From: Rugalucina vietnamica
Lineage: Eukaryota > Mollusca > Bivalvia > Lucinida > Lucinidae
Assembly: GCA_964017185.1 (NCBI GenBank)
Contig: OZ024877.1
Span: forward strand, 62,367,211-62,431,210
Direction of reading: 5' to 3'
Length of the DNA: 64,000 bases
The translations under genes were made by a program, and so were the position numbers. Position 1 is the stretch's first letter; the number at the start of each line of letters is the position of its first letter. The notes beneath the pieces are model-generated. The model was given only the letters and a program-made list of their open reading frames with translations. It had not been told where the DNA came from and made no database searches. Below, in pieces: positions 12,181 through 22,965 of this stretch.

Positions 12181-12806
12181 ACGTATTTTTTAAAATGGCA
12201 AATGTGCAATCGCAACTGCGCTCGCTTTGTACATTGATGGTCCACATCTGCTCTGGGCACCCTGGTTCCTGGAGAGATGGGAGATGGATCGTGGAGCAGC
12301 TTACACGTAACGCTCCGGTTCCAATTCTGCGGTGAGCTAGTCCAATTTATGGCTCGCGGGATGTTTCTGGATCATTCATTGTGCCTTGCGAGTGCATTGC
12401 AGTTCCAATGAATTTATGATGACAAGATTAGACAAAATATATGTTCTTAAAAACGAAGTACATTGATCTTATTCTTTTATCTTAAAACTTCTAGAATTTT
12501 TAAGGTTGCATGATAACGTTTTTTCCCTTTTAAAAAATTGGCTATAGATGTTTTATACGCTCACATGTACTGTACGTTATTTATCCTGCTGGTCAGAAAT
12601 CATGGTTTTAATGTATGTTTTACTTGTGTGCTTAATGTAAATTTTATATTTGTTTTTTTTTCCATTTTGTATGTTTTTTTTTTCCATTTTGTATGTACAT
12701 ATGTATATATGTTTTTGAGAGGGCCGCGAGGTAGAATAGCTAATGTAGCTAAGAGCGTAACCCTCGTAAAATATTGTATTAATAAATAAAATAAATAAAT
12801 AAATAA
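9880..12806 (+). mobile_element. CR1/Jockey-like LINE, 5'-truncated
   Basis: The coding part is followed by a roughly 600-bp 3' UTR ending GTAACCCTCGTAAAATATTG and a tail of AAAT/AATA repeats (12780-12806). The same 3' end recurs at 45249-45310. Homology to LINE endonuclease begins near 9880. I could not find a convincing target-site duplication. Confidence 0.75.
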
Positions 12807-14195
12807 GCAATAACACGCGTGTAAAGCTGGCTTCCCCATGGCTTCCTTCATAGAAAAGCTCACCAATGACATTTTACTTTAAATAACTCTGGATTCCAAT
12901 TACTGGAGGAGATCTGTCTTGCCTGTCAGTCAAATGGCTTCATAATAAGAGTGACAAGGTTTCAATGACCGCAGGCGGCATGCATATCTCAATAGATTAG
13001 ATTCAAGATCCATTCAATGGTATCTAGTGACAAGTCTCTCTATTCAAGAAGCGTCACTGAATAGTTTCCTGGAGCCTCAAATAGAATTATACGGAAACTC
13101 GTAGTCAGCAATGTCTCATGTTCAACTCTTGTTCGGTAAACAGATGAGTCTTCTTACCGATGAAGTGTCGCCAAACAGTTTTCTGAAGCCTCAAATAGGG
13201 CTTATACGGAAGCACATTTTATATAGATCTACATGCACGCTGTATTTACCGACGCATATAGAACATATGCTGAGCTTTGGACAGTCTTCGCAACAAATGT
13301 GTCATTTCTATTTTTATTTGTCAGTAATGTTTCACTGTGGTAGGGTACATTACTGAAATCATGACAATCATAACATTTGTAGGCAGGTTAAAAGTTGTTA
13401 GCTAGTGTGCATTATTATAAAAAAAAATAAAAAAAAAATAAATAAATAAAAAAATAAAATAAAATATAATAAAAATACAACTGAACAAATGTGATTGAGA
13501 AGTCAAAAGCTTGTAAAATCTTTTAAAGTGCAGAATGGCGTTACAAGTACTGATGTCATCATGATATAGTTTTAGGTAAAATATTTATCTTTATGCATTC
13601 TGAACTGACGTCAACAAAAACACCTTAGTCAACTTCGACACGTCATATTGCCAAGATTACCAACTTTAATTATTTTAACTAGTGGTCATATCTTTTGCTA
13701 ATCTTTTACGCATTCGGAAATGCTGCATTGAAATTATTCAGACATCTGCTTGAAACATGGCATGCTGTTGAAAACATACACCTCTCGCGAAATCCATATT
13801 CTGTTCATGAACCTGTATATCAGGCTTTGCTTCTTTCGATTACTGAAAGTCTCCTTTGCAATACCAACACATAAGCCGTAGAGTGGGATATCCATACGTG
13901 GCCATATGATGTTGAAACACATTTTTTAAACCAAATTTCGTTCTCTGGCGTTATTGACGTCATTGCAGCTAATGATCAATGGTTAAATGGTAATCGCCGT
14001 CAAAATGGTCAAAAAGTTTTCAAATGCTATCCTGGCATGGCTATTTGACAAAGAATGGTTTCTATTGTTCTTTCTTTGCCTTTCAGCCTGAAACGAACGT
14101 CCTTACGGATAACGTGTATTTGACGTCTAGGGAAATAAGCGTCAGAATACCATTGCTCCATTCTTTGCTATTTATTTGAAATAATGGGACTACTG
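12807..14195. other. No gene seen
   Basis: This is intronic sequence of the receptor gene. It holds an A-rich AAAT/AAAATA simple tract at about 13416-13475 and a diverged direct duplication of about 65 bp (around 13040-13100 and 13145-13215, both containing GAAGCCTCAAATAG-like or GGAGCCTCAAATAG-like sequence). Nothing coding was recognised. Confidence 0.5.
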
Positions 14196-14749
14196 ATGTT
14201 TTTCTTTAGCTCCGGAGTTAGTAAGTTATTTGGCGCCCAGGGATCTCCATCGTCGGGCAGCTTACTGAATCTGTGAGTCCTGGTTTTTGATTCATCAGGA
14301 TGTTTATCATGATTTATTTGTTTGTTCTTGATGATTCATTTACTAGTTAGAGATTCACCACGAGGACCGAAGAACAAACTAAATGTTATGAACCACTGCA
14401 GAAGCTGAGGGTGAGGTTACGGCCGTGTAAAATCGATTTTAACCCGCCAGTAACTTTGTGTTACTGATCGTTCCAAGTCGATACTTATGTGGTGGTTCTT
14501 TTTGTTTTATGTCTTGGTGTTTAAAATATTTTTGTGCTGTTGGCGCCTTATGTATGTTTGCATATTTTTAGTTAAGTTAAGGTAACTGAATGGCCACCTA
14601 TTGGGAAAATAGCTGCTCATTCGGCTTACGAAATGTTTTCATGGTATAAGTACCTGATTGTTAGTTTGGTTTTTTCCCACCTTGGTTTTTGGAGTGGGAA
14701 TCTTTTTCTGATTGCGCTTTTTCCTGATCTTTGCCTACTTGTACTTTTT
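14196..14749 (+). mobile_element. Penelope-like element 3' terminal unit
   Basis: This is the non-coding terminal unit only: GCTCCGGAGTTAGTAAG at the left, then the GGACCGAAGAAC hairpin region, CGCCAGTAACTTTGTGTTAC, and the end CTACTTGTACTTTT. It lies in the receptor intron, sense orientation. Confidence 0.7.
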
Positions 14750-15821
14750 ATGAAAATGAACTCAAGGTGTACATCCGAATATAACGGCATCGTTTCTGAA
14801 ATGTTCCATCATTAGAATTCGTAAGCATAAGAGACGTCGACATCAAAATAATTTTGCCACAGAAGCGTCGGCGAAAGAGTTTGGGTAACAAAAATCGATA
14901 GAGGAAATCTTGTGTCAATGCGAATGATGATCCCGGACTATGGCGTCGCTTCGAACGCCAGAAACCGAGCAGTATCATTTTTTCTTTCCGTCTGATTCCT
15001 TTCTTGCGAAAAAGTCCCTTTGATAATTTCAGTATTTTAACTTCACATAGTCCAGTGATGTTGCGTTTCAAAATTTTGATGTTCACACGTTTGTAAAACG
15101 ACTTTGCACGGCTTTCAAGAATTTTCATGTATAATGACGTCAGGATGCATTTTTAAAAATGGTGCACCCACGCAAGTTTTGAGAAAAGTGCGCACCTTAA
15201 TCAAATTCAGTTTATGCTATATCTTGATAGAGAAGGTAAAAATAAGGAAAATGCAAGTTTTGTTCATATTGTGTATCTTTTGGCAAAATTATGCAACATT
15301 TTCGATGAGGCGTTTTTTATTCACGTTAGTATATTATTTCTCCCTTTCTGTTATATTTGTTTGATGCTAGCTAGACGGGCACACTGTCGGAAAATAGCTA
15401 GTCGCATTGCTCTCTATTCGTGCTGTAGATAATTGTTATGATCATGTTGTCCCCTTGTGCCCACCTCGGTGTCTGGGTTGGGATTTTAAATAACATGGTG
15501 AAAATTCCTGTACATATAATTCTTACTTTTGGCCCCGCTATTTAGGCACTGAGCATTAGATGGACTGCTTGTGCCTCCAGACAATGCTCATAGGCAACTC
15601 ACTAACCATCTGAATACTGGTTAGCCTGCCAAGGAAATGAGGCTCAAGTAAAACCATCTATGCATATACATGTATGCGTTTTTGGTTTACTTGGGTGGTA
15701 ATTTTTTGTTTGGTGTCATGACATCCTAATGTACGGAGGCAACGTCTCGACATGGCTTTAGCTATTGACTGGGACGCTAAGCCACAACTGAAAGAAACAA
15801 TTCAAAATTCTTCCTGTACAG
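14750..15821. other. No gene seen
   Basis: This is the remainder of the receptor intron. Around 15440-15480 a short stretch (CCCACCTCGGTGTCTGGGTTGG) resembles the Penelope-like terminus. No exon was recognised. Confidence 0.4.
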
Positions 15822-15931
15822 AGTTGGTACGACGAGTTTCTGAGCTGGGACGAGGAGAAGTACGGAGGTCTACACGAGGTGCTGGTCGAGAAGGACGAGG
15901 TCTGGATACCTGACCTGCTCGTGGAGAATAC
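15822..15931 (+). CDS. Nicotinic-receptor-like subunit, 110-bp exon (gene exon 4 equivalent)
   Basis: The acceptor is CTGTACAG and the donor GTAAGT. The exon reads SWYDEFLSWDEEKYGG and then VWIPDLLVENT, which is the loop D to loop A region of the ligand-binding domain with the W-PD-L-N signature. Its length of 110 bp equals the conserved exon 4 of vertebrate nicotinic receptor genes. It enters in phase 0 from the 45-bp exon and leaves with two bases of an ACG codon completed by the next exon. Confidence 0.9.
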
Positions 15932-16015
15932 GTAAGTCAACCTACACACTGATTATGATAGTAGTGTTTGTAAACAATTCATGCACGTAAATGATCGTAA
16001 ATGTAGAATTTTCAT

Positions 16016-16290
16016 TACAAAAACTTGCCCATGCAATAAACGGATTTTTTTTGAGCTTTAAAAATTGAAAATTTTCAGCTGAAAAATTTGATATTTTTCT
16101 TATTTTTGCTCAAAACATAGATTGTGGGTACACGTTAGAACCGCCTCGCCGAGGCGGTTCTAACGAGTACCCACAATCTACGTTTTAGAGCAAACATAAG
16201 AAAAATAGGTATACCCCTGCATACCCCAGTTTTGCTATATAAAAGTGGGGTTCAAGGGGGTATACATTGCACGGACATGTTTTCCTGATG
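16016..16290 (+). mobile_element. Foldback MITE family F1, well-preserved copy
   Basis: The ends AAAACTTGCCCATGCAAT and (reverse) AAAACATGTCCGTGCAAT are about 18-bp imperfect inverted repeats. The centre (16118-16183) is a near-perfect palindrome around CCTCGCCGAGG with arms GATTGTGGGTAC...GTACCCACAATC. A TATATAAAAG motif lies in the right half. It is in the receptor intron between 15931 and 16672. Confidence 0.75.
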
Positions 16291-16671
16291 TAAACTTAAT
16301 TAACGTGAAGAAGGGATTGCTCTTATATTAAGTAACAAAATTCGTTACAAGCAGCATTGCTCTTGCACCAAAAACGCTGTTAGCAACGTCATACCAAGAA
16401 ACGTTACGTTGTAGGCGTTCTAATACCCTAAAACTGAAGTACTACTTGCATCTCTTGAACATCATCATTATACAATTTTCTAAAATTTGATAATTATAAC
16501 TAAGATTGAGAGGCGTCTTAGTGTTTCATAACACGTTCACATTCAGATATCTAAATGCCTCAAAGTTATGATGTATATAAGAAATGTCATATGCAATGAT
16601 GGTATTCCTTGGCATTTAATTACTACTTGTCTTCAGGCCGTGTCGTTGATTAGATATTTCATTTTTTTCAG

Positions 16672-17216
16672 GGCGTATGGCTATAAAGAGCTGGGTATTA
16701 GCGAGATGAAAATCAACCTGGATTCCAGAGGATTACTGATATGGGAGCCTGGAATTGTCATGTCTACAGTATGTGAAGTCAGCATCGCAAAATATCCCTT
16801 TGACAAACAACACTGTGCAATACGAATAATGTCCTGGATGCACACTAACAAAATGATTCACGTGCACGTAGAGAATCGTAAGGTTGATATCAAAAATTAT
16901 TACCCGAACGGAGAGTGGGATCTTACTGACACTCTGGTCCGGGAGTTCTACCCAGAGGACGGCTCCTATAATGACGGGGAGATTCTACCGGGGGCTGAGG
17001 CAATACTGATGCTGCATAGAAAACCTACGTTCTATATACTGAGTACAGTACTGCCTATATCATTGTTATCACTGCTCAACCTGCTGGTGTTCCTGCTGCC
17101 GGCCTCTACCGGGGAGAAAATGACATTAGCTGTAACCGTGCTACTGTCGTATACCGTGTTCATGAGTGTGGTTAACGAGATCATGCCAAAGACGTCTAGC
17201 AGCGTTTCCATTCTAG
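16672..17216 (+). CDS. Nicotinic-receptor-like subunit, Cys-loop to M2 exon
   Basis: The 545-bp exon follows a TTTTTTTCAG acceptor and ends at a GTAACG donor. It encodes the Cys-loop (C, 13 residues, C; with YPFDKQHC), a loop B Trp (SW), the loop C region without the vicinal CysCys pair of alpha subunits, and M1 (FYILSTVLPISLL). M2 follows, with Glu at -1' and Leu at 9' (GEKMTLAVTVLLSYTVF). Glu at the inner ring suggests a cation channel. Lack of CysCys marks it as non-alpha, so it would need a partner subunit for a normal agonist site. The exon fuses what are several exons in vertebrates. The downstream intron carries the full-length RTE-like LINE. Confidence 0.92.
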
Positions 17217-17284
17217 GTAACGTCCTAATGTACTGATTGTCTCGTATTTCAAATCATACTGTTCTTCATGTGGTGTAGATCTGT

Positions 17285-20200
17285 GGTCAGGTCAGTTTAA
17301 CTGCTACTGTAACATGTAATCAGTACTACCTGTTGTCATGCGGTGCAGATGGGGCTCGTTAGCCTTGGAAGGCAACTCATCTAGGAGTTAAGCTAGTTCT
17401 CTACACAAAAATCTAGCTGGGCAGGGGGAACTCATTAGTCTTGGTTGACAGTCCTCCTAGGAGTTTACAGGTCTCTAAACAAAACCTAAGAAAGGGTAGA
17501 TGGAGCTCTTCAGCTGTGGCCAGCAATTCATCTAGGAGAAGGAACCTCCAAAATCAAACCTGTGTGTCTGGATATGCCTAGTCCAGATATGCAAAGACTG
17601 TTTCGGTAGATGGAGCGGAAGAAATCACCTGATTCAACGGTTCAGAAAGCGATACAGCAACATGTTGTGGAACATGCAGAGCGTGACAAGGCACTAAAGA
17701 TGTTACGGTCATCCACAGCATCCAAACCCAACTCCAGACGTCTTGACCTGTGTCTTGCCTCTGGGCGCAGCTGGGCGAGGACTAGAGAGTGAGGTTGACG
17801 TTGCGCACCTCTTCCTCACTATAATCCAATTTCATAGCGCATGTCATCTTATTTCTCAACACACAAGCACTTGCATACACAACAATTTCATCACACTTGC
17901 ACCCACATACCTACAAAGTCCTGTGGCGATGGGCGAGTGGCGAAGCAGCAGGTGTAGGACACACTGGGAGCTGTAGTTGCAGACCTGCACACAGGCGGCT
18001 CAGTTCTAATGGTCGTTTTCTGTGAGGAGAAGCAGTAAGCAGAATTCGGCAGTCGGCTGAGCGACTGAGCAGACCTATTTAGGACCGCACTGCTCACCCC
18101 CGTAGCATGGGGAAGGGGCTAGAAAAGGTGCCCTAAACAATTGCCTGCTTCAAACCCCCTGGCTGGTTAACCGCGATCAGCGGGGATCCCCTTAAGCGGT
18201 CGAAATACAAAGAAAAAAGCTAGAGTAATCCCCTTACGGATTGGCGCATGGAATGTGCGTACTTTAATGGACAATGCTGGGTCAGATAGACCACAGCGTA
18301 GAACGGCCCTTGTGGGCAGAGAACTTGGGAGGTATGATATACAGATAGCTGCATTGAGTGAGACTCGGTTCGCAGATGTTGGGGAGATCAAAGAAGTTGG
18401 TGCTGGATACACCTTCTTCTGGAGTGGACGCAAAAGTGAAGAGAGGCGTGAAGCAGGAGTTGGCTTTGCCATCAAAACAGAACTTGTTGGTAAGCTGTCA
18501 GGATTGCCAAAAGGCATTAATGACCGTCTAATGACATTGAGACTTCCTCTGTCAGGCAATAAACATGCAACTATTGTCAGTGCTTATGCACCCACAATGA
18601 CCAATCCAGATGAGGTCAAGGACAAGTTCTATGATGACCTAGACAATGTTATTTCTGCAACACCCCGTACAGACAAGCTTATCCTTCTTGGCGACTTTAA
18701 TGCCAGAGTGGGTACAGACCACCAGACCTGGGAAGGAGTTATAGGTCCAGAAGGGGTTGGAAAGTGCAACAGCAATGGTCTCTTGCTTCTCAGGAAGTGT
18801 GCTGAACATGACCTTCTAATCACCAACACAGTCTTCCGTCTACCTAATAGGAACAAAACATCCTGGATGCATCCCCGTTCCAAACACTGGCATCTCATAG
18901 ACTATGTCATAGTGCGGAGAACAGACAGGCAGGATGTTAAAGTGACAAAGACTATGTGTGGTGCAGACTGCTGGACAGATCATAGACTGGTTGTCAGCAA
19001 ACTCAACCTAAGAATACAGCCTGCGAGGCGACCTCAAGGCAAGAAAGCTCCTAAGAGACTGGATGTCTCAAAGCTGAATAAAGACAGCATGAGACAAGAT
19101 TTCTTAACAGACATTTGCAACCAACTGGATGCAATGAATCTCAGTTCAGAGGACCCCGAAGAAAACTGGACAGTTTTCCATAAAACAGTTCTTTCTTCAG
19201 CTGCAAGCACCTTAGGCCATCCATCTCGCAAACATCAAGACTGGTTTGATGAGAATGATGACAAAATTCAGAGGCTTCTTGAAGAAAAGCACCGATTGCA
19301 CAAGGCACATCAAGATGATACTAGCTCAGTATCAAAGAAAGCAGCCTACAGCAACATTTGTAAGACAGTTCAGACCAAGCTTAGGGACATGCAAGATTCC
19401 TGGCTGAGGAAGAAAACAGAAGAAATTCAGTCTTTTGCGGATAGAAAGGACATGAAGAAATTTCATGATGCACTGAAAACCATTTATGGTCCAAAGAGTT
19501 CTGGAGCCACCACATTGCTCAGTGCAGATGGAAACACTCTTCTCACAGATAAAGAAGCTATCTTGGAAAGGTGGGCAGAACACTTCAATAGTGTGCTTAA
19601 TCGACCATCAAGCATCAATGAGGATGCAATCGACAGACTTCCACAGATAGAGTGCAATGTTCTGTTAGATGAATTTCCTACCGTTACGGAAACAAGAAAA
19701 GCAGTTCAACAACTATCATCTGGCAAAGCCCCAGGTGCAGATGCAATTCCTGCCGAAGTTTACAAGGCTGGGGGGCTACCCATGGCAGAGAAACTGACAG
19801 AGTTGTTTCACTGTATGTGGAGAAAGGAGGCTATCCCACAAGAATTTAAGGATGCATCCATAATCCACCTATACAAGCGGAAAGGAAATCCTCAAGTCTG
19901 TGACAATCACAGAGGCATCTCCCTCCTATCAATTACTGGGAAGATACTTGCAAAAATTCTGTTGAATCGTCTGAATGCTCATCTTGATCAGACGGGACTT
20001 ATCCCAGAAAGTCAATGTGGATTCAGAAAAGACAGAGGGACAATAGACATGATCTTCACAGCAAGACAGCTTCAGGAGAAATGCCAAGAACAGAATGTAG
20101 ATCTATACATGACGTTTGTTGACCTCACCAAAGCTTTTGACACTGTTAGTCGTGATGGACTCTGGAAAATCATGGCCAAGTTTGGCTGTCCACCCAGATT

Positions 20201-21481
20201 CATAGCAATGGTGCGGCAGTTTCATGATGGCATGCAGGCACGTGTGCAAAATGATGGAGAGTTCTCTGAACCATTTGAAGTAACAAATGGGGTCAAACAA
20301 GGCTGTGTTCTGGCACCAACACTGTTCAGCATGATGTTTTCTGCCATGCTTATGGATGCTTTTCAGGACAGTGACACTGGTTTTCCAATCAGGTACCGTT
20401 TTGATGGCAACATATTCAACCTCAGAAGGTTGCAAGCCAAAACTAAGGTCCAGACTGATGTGCTAGATGAGCTCCTCTATGCAGATGATATGGATAAGAA
20501 TGCCAGCACAGAGGCAAAAATGCAAAGAGCCATGGATCAAGTCTCACAGTCATGTGATAACTATGATCTCACAATCAGCACAAAAAAGACAGAGGTTGTA
20601 CACCAACCAGCGCCCGGAAAGCCATATAATGAACCAACCATCACTGTGAATGGGCAAAAACTGAAAGTTGTTGACAAGTTCACCTACCTGGGAAGCACTC
20701 TCTCCAGAGCAGTGCATATTGATGATGAGATCACTGCCAGAATTGCAAAGGCTAGTGTGGCATTCGGACGACTCCGTGCAAATGTCTGGGAGCGAAATGG
20801 AATCAAGCTTGACACCAAGCTGAAAGTCTACAAGGCTGTGGTACTGCCAACCCTCTTGTATGCATGTGAGACCTGGACAGTATACCAACGCCATGCAAAG
20901 AGACTTAACCATTTCCACTTAAGCTGTTTGAGAAAGTTGTTAAAAATCAAGTGGCAGGACAAGATTCCAGACACAGAGGTCCTGACGAAAGCAGGGATGC
21001 AAAGCATGCATACAGTCTTAAAGCTAGCACAGCTAAGATGGACTGGCCATGTTATAAGAATGCCTGATGCGCGACTTCCAAAGAAAGTTTTCTATGGAGA
21101 ACTACAGGAGGGAAAGCGCTCTCAAGGTGGCCAGAAGAAACGCTACAAAGACACCCTCAAAGCCTCTCTGAAGGATTTCGAAATACCAATGGGGTCCTGG
21201 GAACAGACTGCACAGGAGCGATCAAAGTGGCGAGGTCTCATCAACAAAGGGGCAGCTCTTTATGAAAAGAAGAGAATCTGTGAAGCTGAAAGAAAGCGAA
21301 GAGAGCGCAAAGCCAAAACAAATGTGCCACCATCAGACTCTATGACATTGACTTGCTCTACTTGCAACCGACAGTTTAGAGCCAGAATTGGCCTAGTCAG
21401 CCATCAAAGAACTCACCAACACACATCAGCACTATTCAAGAAATAATGATGGTCTTTCTCATTAGTGAGAGACGAACTATC
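17285..21481 (+). mobile_element. Full-length RTE-like LINE, copy 1
   Basis: The limits are set by an 8-bp target-site duplication, AGATCTGT, at 17277-17284 and 21482-21489. The other copy (37117-41314) is colinear from end to end. The layout is a roughly 970-bp 5' region, a single long ORF (18255-21446) and a very short 3' end, GTGAGAGACGAACTATC, with no poly-A. The 5' region holds a 60-codon ORF (17610-17792) conserved in the other copy, with no recognisable domain. The element lies in the last intron of the receptor gene in sense orientation. Confidence 0.92.
18255..21446 (+). CDS. RTE-like LINE ORF2: endonuclease-reverse transcriptase with C2H2 finger
   Basis: The intact ORF of about 1063 residues encodes the protein for target-primed reverse transcription. 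Endonuclease motifs are SETRF (35-39), GDFNARVG (146-153) and TDH (241-243). Reverse-transcriptase motifs are DLTKAFDTV (623-631), GVKQGCVLAP and YADD (742-745). A C2H2 zinc finger (CSTC...HQRTH, about 1034-1054) ends the protein. The listed start is GTG; the first ATG is four codons later. The catalytic Asn motif (RIGAWNVRTL) begins seven codons further upstream in the same open frame, which runs back to a TAA near 18167 without an ATG, so the true start is unclear. Clade is judged from RT and tail similarity; RTE is likely, not certain. Confidence 0.88.
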   Translation: MRTLMDNAGSDRPQRRTALVGRELGRYDIQIAALSETRFADVGEIKEVGAGYTFFWSGRKSEERREAGVGFAIKTELVGKLSGLPKGINDRLMTLRLPLSGNKHATIVSAYAPTMTNPDEVKDKFYDDLDNVISATPRTDKLILLGDFNARVGTDHQTWEGVIGPEGVGKCNSNGLLLLRKCAEHDLLITNTVFRLPNRNKTSWMHPRSKHWHLIDYVIVRRTDRQDVKVTKTMCGADCWTDHRLVVSKLNLRIQPARRPQGKKAPKRLDVSKLNKDSMRQDFLTDICNQLDAMNLSSEDPEENWTVFHKTVLSSAASTLGHPSRKHQDWFDENDDKIQRLLEEKHRLHKAHQDDTSSVSKKAAYSNICKTVQTKLRDMQDSWLRKKTEEIQSFADRKDMKKFHDALKTIYGPKSSGATTLLSADGNTLLTDKEAILERWAEHFNSVLNRPSSINEDAIDRLPQIECNVLLDEFPTVTETRKAVQQLSSGKAPGADAIPAEVYKAGGLPMAEKLTELFHCMWRKEAIPQEFKDASIIHLYKRKGNPQVCDNHRGISLLSITGKILAKILLNRLNAHLDQTGLIPESQCGFRKDRGTIDMIFTARQLQEKCQEQNVDLYMTFVDLTKAFDTVSRDGLWKIMAKFGCPPRFIAMVRQFHDGMQARVQNDGEFSEPFEVTNGVKQGCVLAPTLFSMMFSAMLMDAFQDSDTGFPIRYRFDGNIFNLRRLQAKTKVQTDVLDELLYADDMDKNASTEAKMQRAMDQVSQSCDNYDLTISTKKTEVVHQPAPGKPYNEPTITVNGQKLKVVDKFTYLGSTLSRAVHIDDEITARIAKASVAFGRLRANVWERNGIKLDTKLKVYKAVVLPTLLYACETWTVYQRHAKRLNHFHLSCLRKLLKIKWQDKIPDTEVLTKAGMQSMHTVLKLAQLRWTGHVIRMPDARLPKKVFYGELQEGKRSQGGQKKRYKDTLKASLKDFEIPMGSWEQTAQERSKWRGLINKGAALYEKKRICEAERKRRERKAKTNVPPSDSMTLTCSTCNRQFRARIGLVSHQRTHQHTSALFKK

Positions 21482-21844
21482 AGATCTGTACTTCAAAGAG
21501 CTTAAATGTAATTTCTCGTGTACATTATTGCATTAAGCTGATTAAGACATTTTGCAAATCATTTTGCCTTCAATTGCAGGACATAAACGAACGTATTATT
21601 GTCTGCGATGTTCGCCAATTAATTAAACGTTTGTCTTACTGTAATTGAGCTCAGCCATTAAAATGCAGCTTAATACTTACAGCGTCGCCTACTCTTGAAT
21701 CTTAAATTCAATTAAAGACAATCTTTTCATTACACTTAAATAATTTCGTCAAAATATATCATCTAGTTCACATACATTATTTGGTTGTCAATAAGCATAA
21801 CTGACATTTGTATTTTGTATCAGACTGTATTTTATCGTTTTCAC

Positions 21845-21915
21845 CCGTCTATCTGACGTTCCTGTTGTGTATGAGAGGTATATCCGTAGCCTCCATCGTC
21901 TATGTGTTGTATTAT
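21845..21915 (+). pseudogene. Partial duplicate of receptor M3 exon start
   Basis: This 71-bp copy of the first part of the next exon (21936 onward) lies 91 bp upstream in the same orientation. It reads VYLTFLLCMRGISVASIVYVLY in the matching frame. The splice acceptor AG of the real exon (21934-21935) corresponds to AC here (21843-21844), so this copy lacks a matching acceptor and has no clear donor. It could be a decayed tandem exon duplication, or less likely a cryptic alternative exon. Confidence 0.75.
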
Positions 21916-21935
21916 GCTATAATTGTGCATTTCAG

Positions 21936-22423
21936 CTGTCTATCTGACGTTCCTACTGTGTATGAGTGGTATATCTGTAGCCTCCACGGTGTGGGTGCTG
22001 TATGTCCACCATAAGGAGTTTATGCCCAGATGGTCAAGACACTTCCAGGAAGTTCACGAAACGAAATTCCACCGCGTGTTTAGGCCCAAGGATAAGTCGT
22101 GTAACAACAACAGTGACGGCGCTAGTCTAGCACGTCCTAAGACTGTGATCAACGGGACGTGCCCGTCACCTACCCCTAGTGTCAATCAAAGACTATTGGA
22201 AATGAAGGAAACCGAAGCAACTCTCGACATATTAGAGGACGCGGAGGACACACGGGACTGCGCTAAACGGTTGTGTGATATTATCTGTGATCATGGTAAA
22301 CCTGGAACAGACGGGGTCAGGCAGCACCCTTCGGGGAAAATGGATAAAATATTGTTCTGGTTGGTCGGTGTTCTCACGGCTATAGCTACTCTTACAATGC
22401 TTGTGCTTCTAACTACAGAGTGA
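21936..22423 (+). CDS. Nicotinic-receptor-like subunit, last exon (M3, cytoplasmic loop, M4)
   Basis: It follows a GTGCATTTCAG acceptor in phase 1. It encodes M3 (YLTFLLCMSGISVASTVWVL), VHHK, a short M3-M4 cytoplasmic loop of roughly 90 residues with acidic and polar sequence, M4 (KILFWLVGVLTAIATLTMLVLL) and a TGA stop at 22421-22423. The four recognised exons sum to 1188 bp, a multiple of three. The loop is short compared with many nicotinic subunits. No poly-A signal was confirmed downstream. Confidence 0.9.
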
Positions 22424-22965
22424 TAAGGATCAAACCTCCAGATGGTAGTTTTTGCTTTTATTTGATCGCGTCGAGAGATGGTGTCTTGATAAACATATGA
22501 GTGTATAACAATGTTGATGGACGTTACTGTGATGGGTCACACGCTCGTCACAATGCCGTTGTTATGTTGGCGATATGTTAAGCACTCGAGTGCTAATTTC
22601 ATTCATGTATTTGTTTATTTAAACGCGGTTTCAATGGCAATTATTTCGAAGTTTTGTCTAACAGTTACAGCGTTTTAAGTCTTAGGTGACGATGTGTTTA
22701 CAGTTTATTTCTTTGTAACACAACTTTATAACGGAAGTGATACAATCGACTGAATCTGGAGTCACCAGTCACGTCACACTGTCTAGTCACTGGTCTAGTC
22801 ACCCGGTCTACTTAGTTCGATATAAAACACGATGTTCCGATTTTCATTATAATACAACTTTTTTTTAAATGTTGCTTTTCAAATATGTTTTATGACTGCT
22901 AAAGTTATGACTGACTCGAATTTGTTTTAAAAAATGAACGTTTAACAAATAGTTTAGTAGCTTTT
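22424..22965. other. 3' flank of the receptor gene, no further gene seen
   Basis: This probably contains the 3' UTR. No coding sequence or named repeat was recognised before the Penelope-like tail at 22966. Confidence 0.4.
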
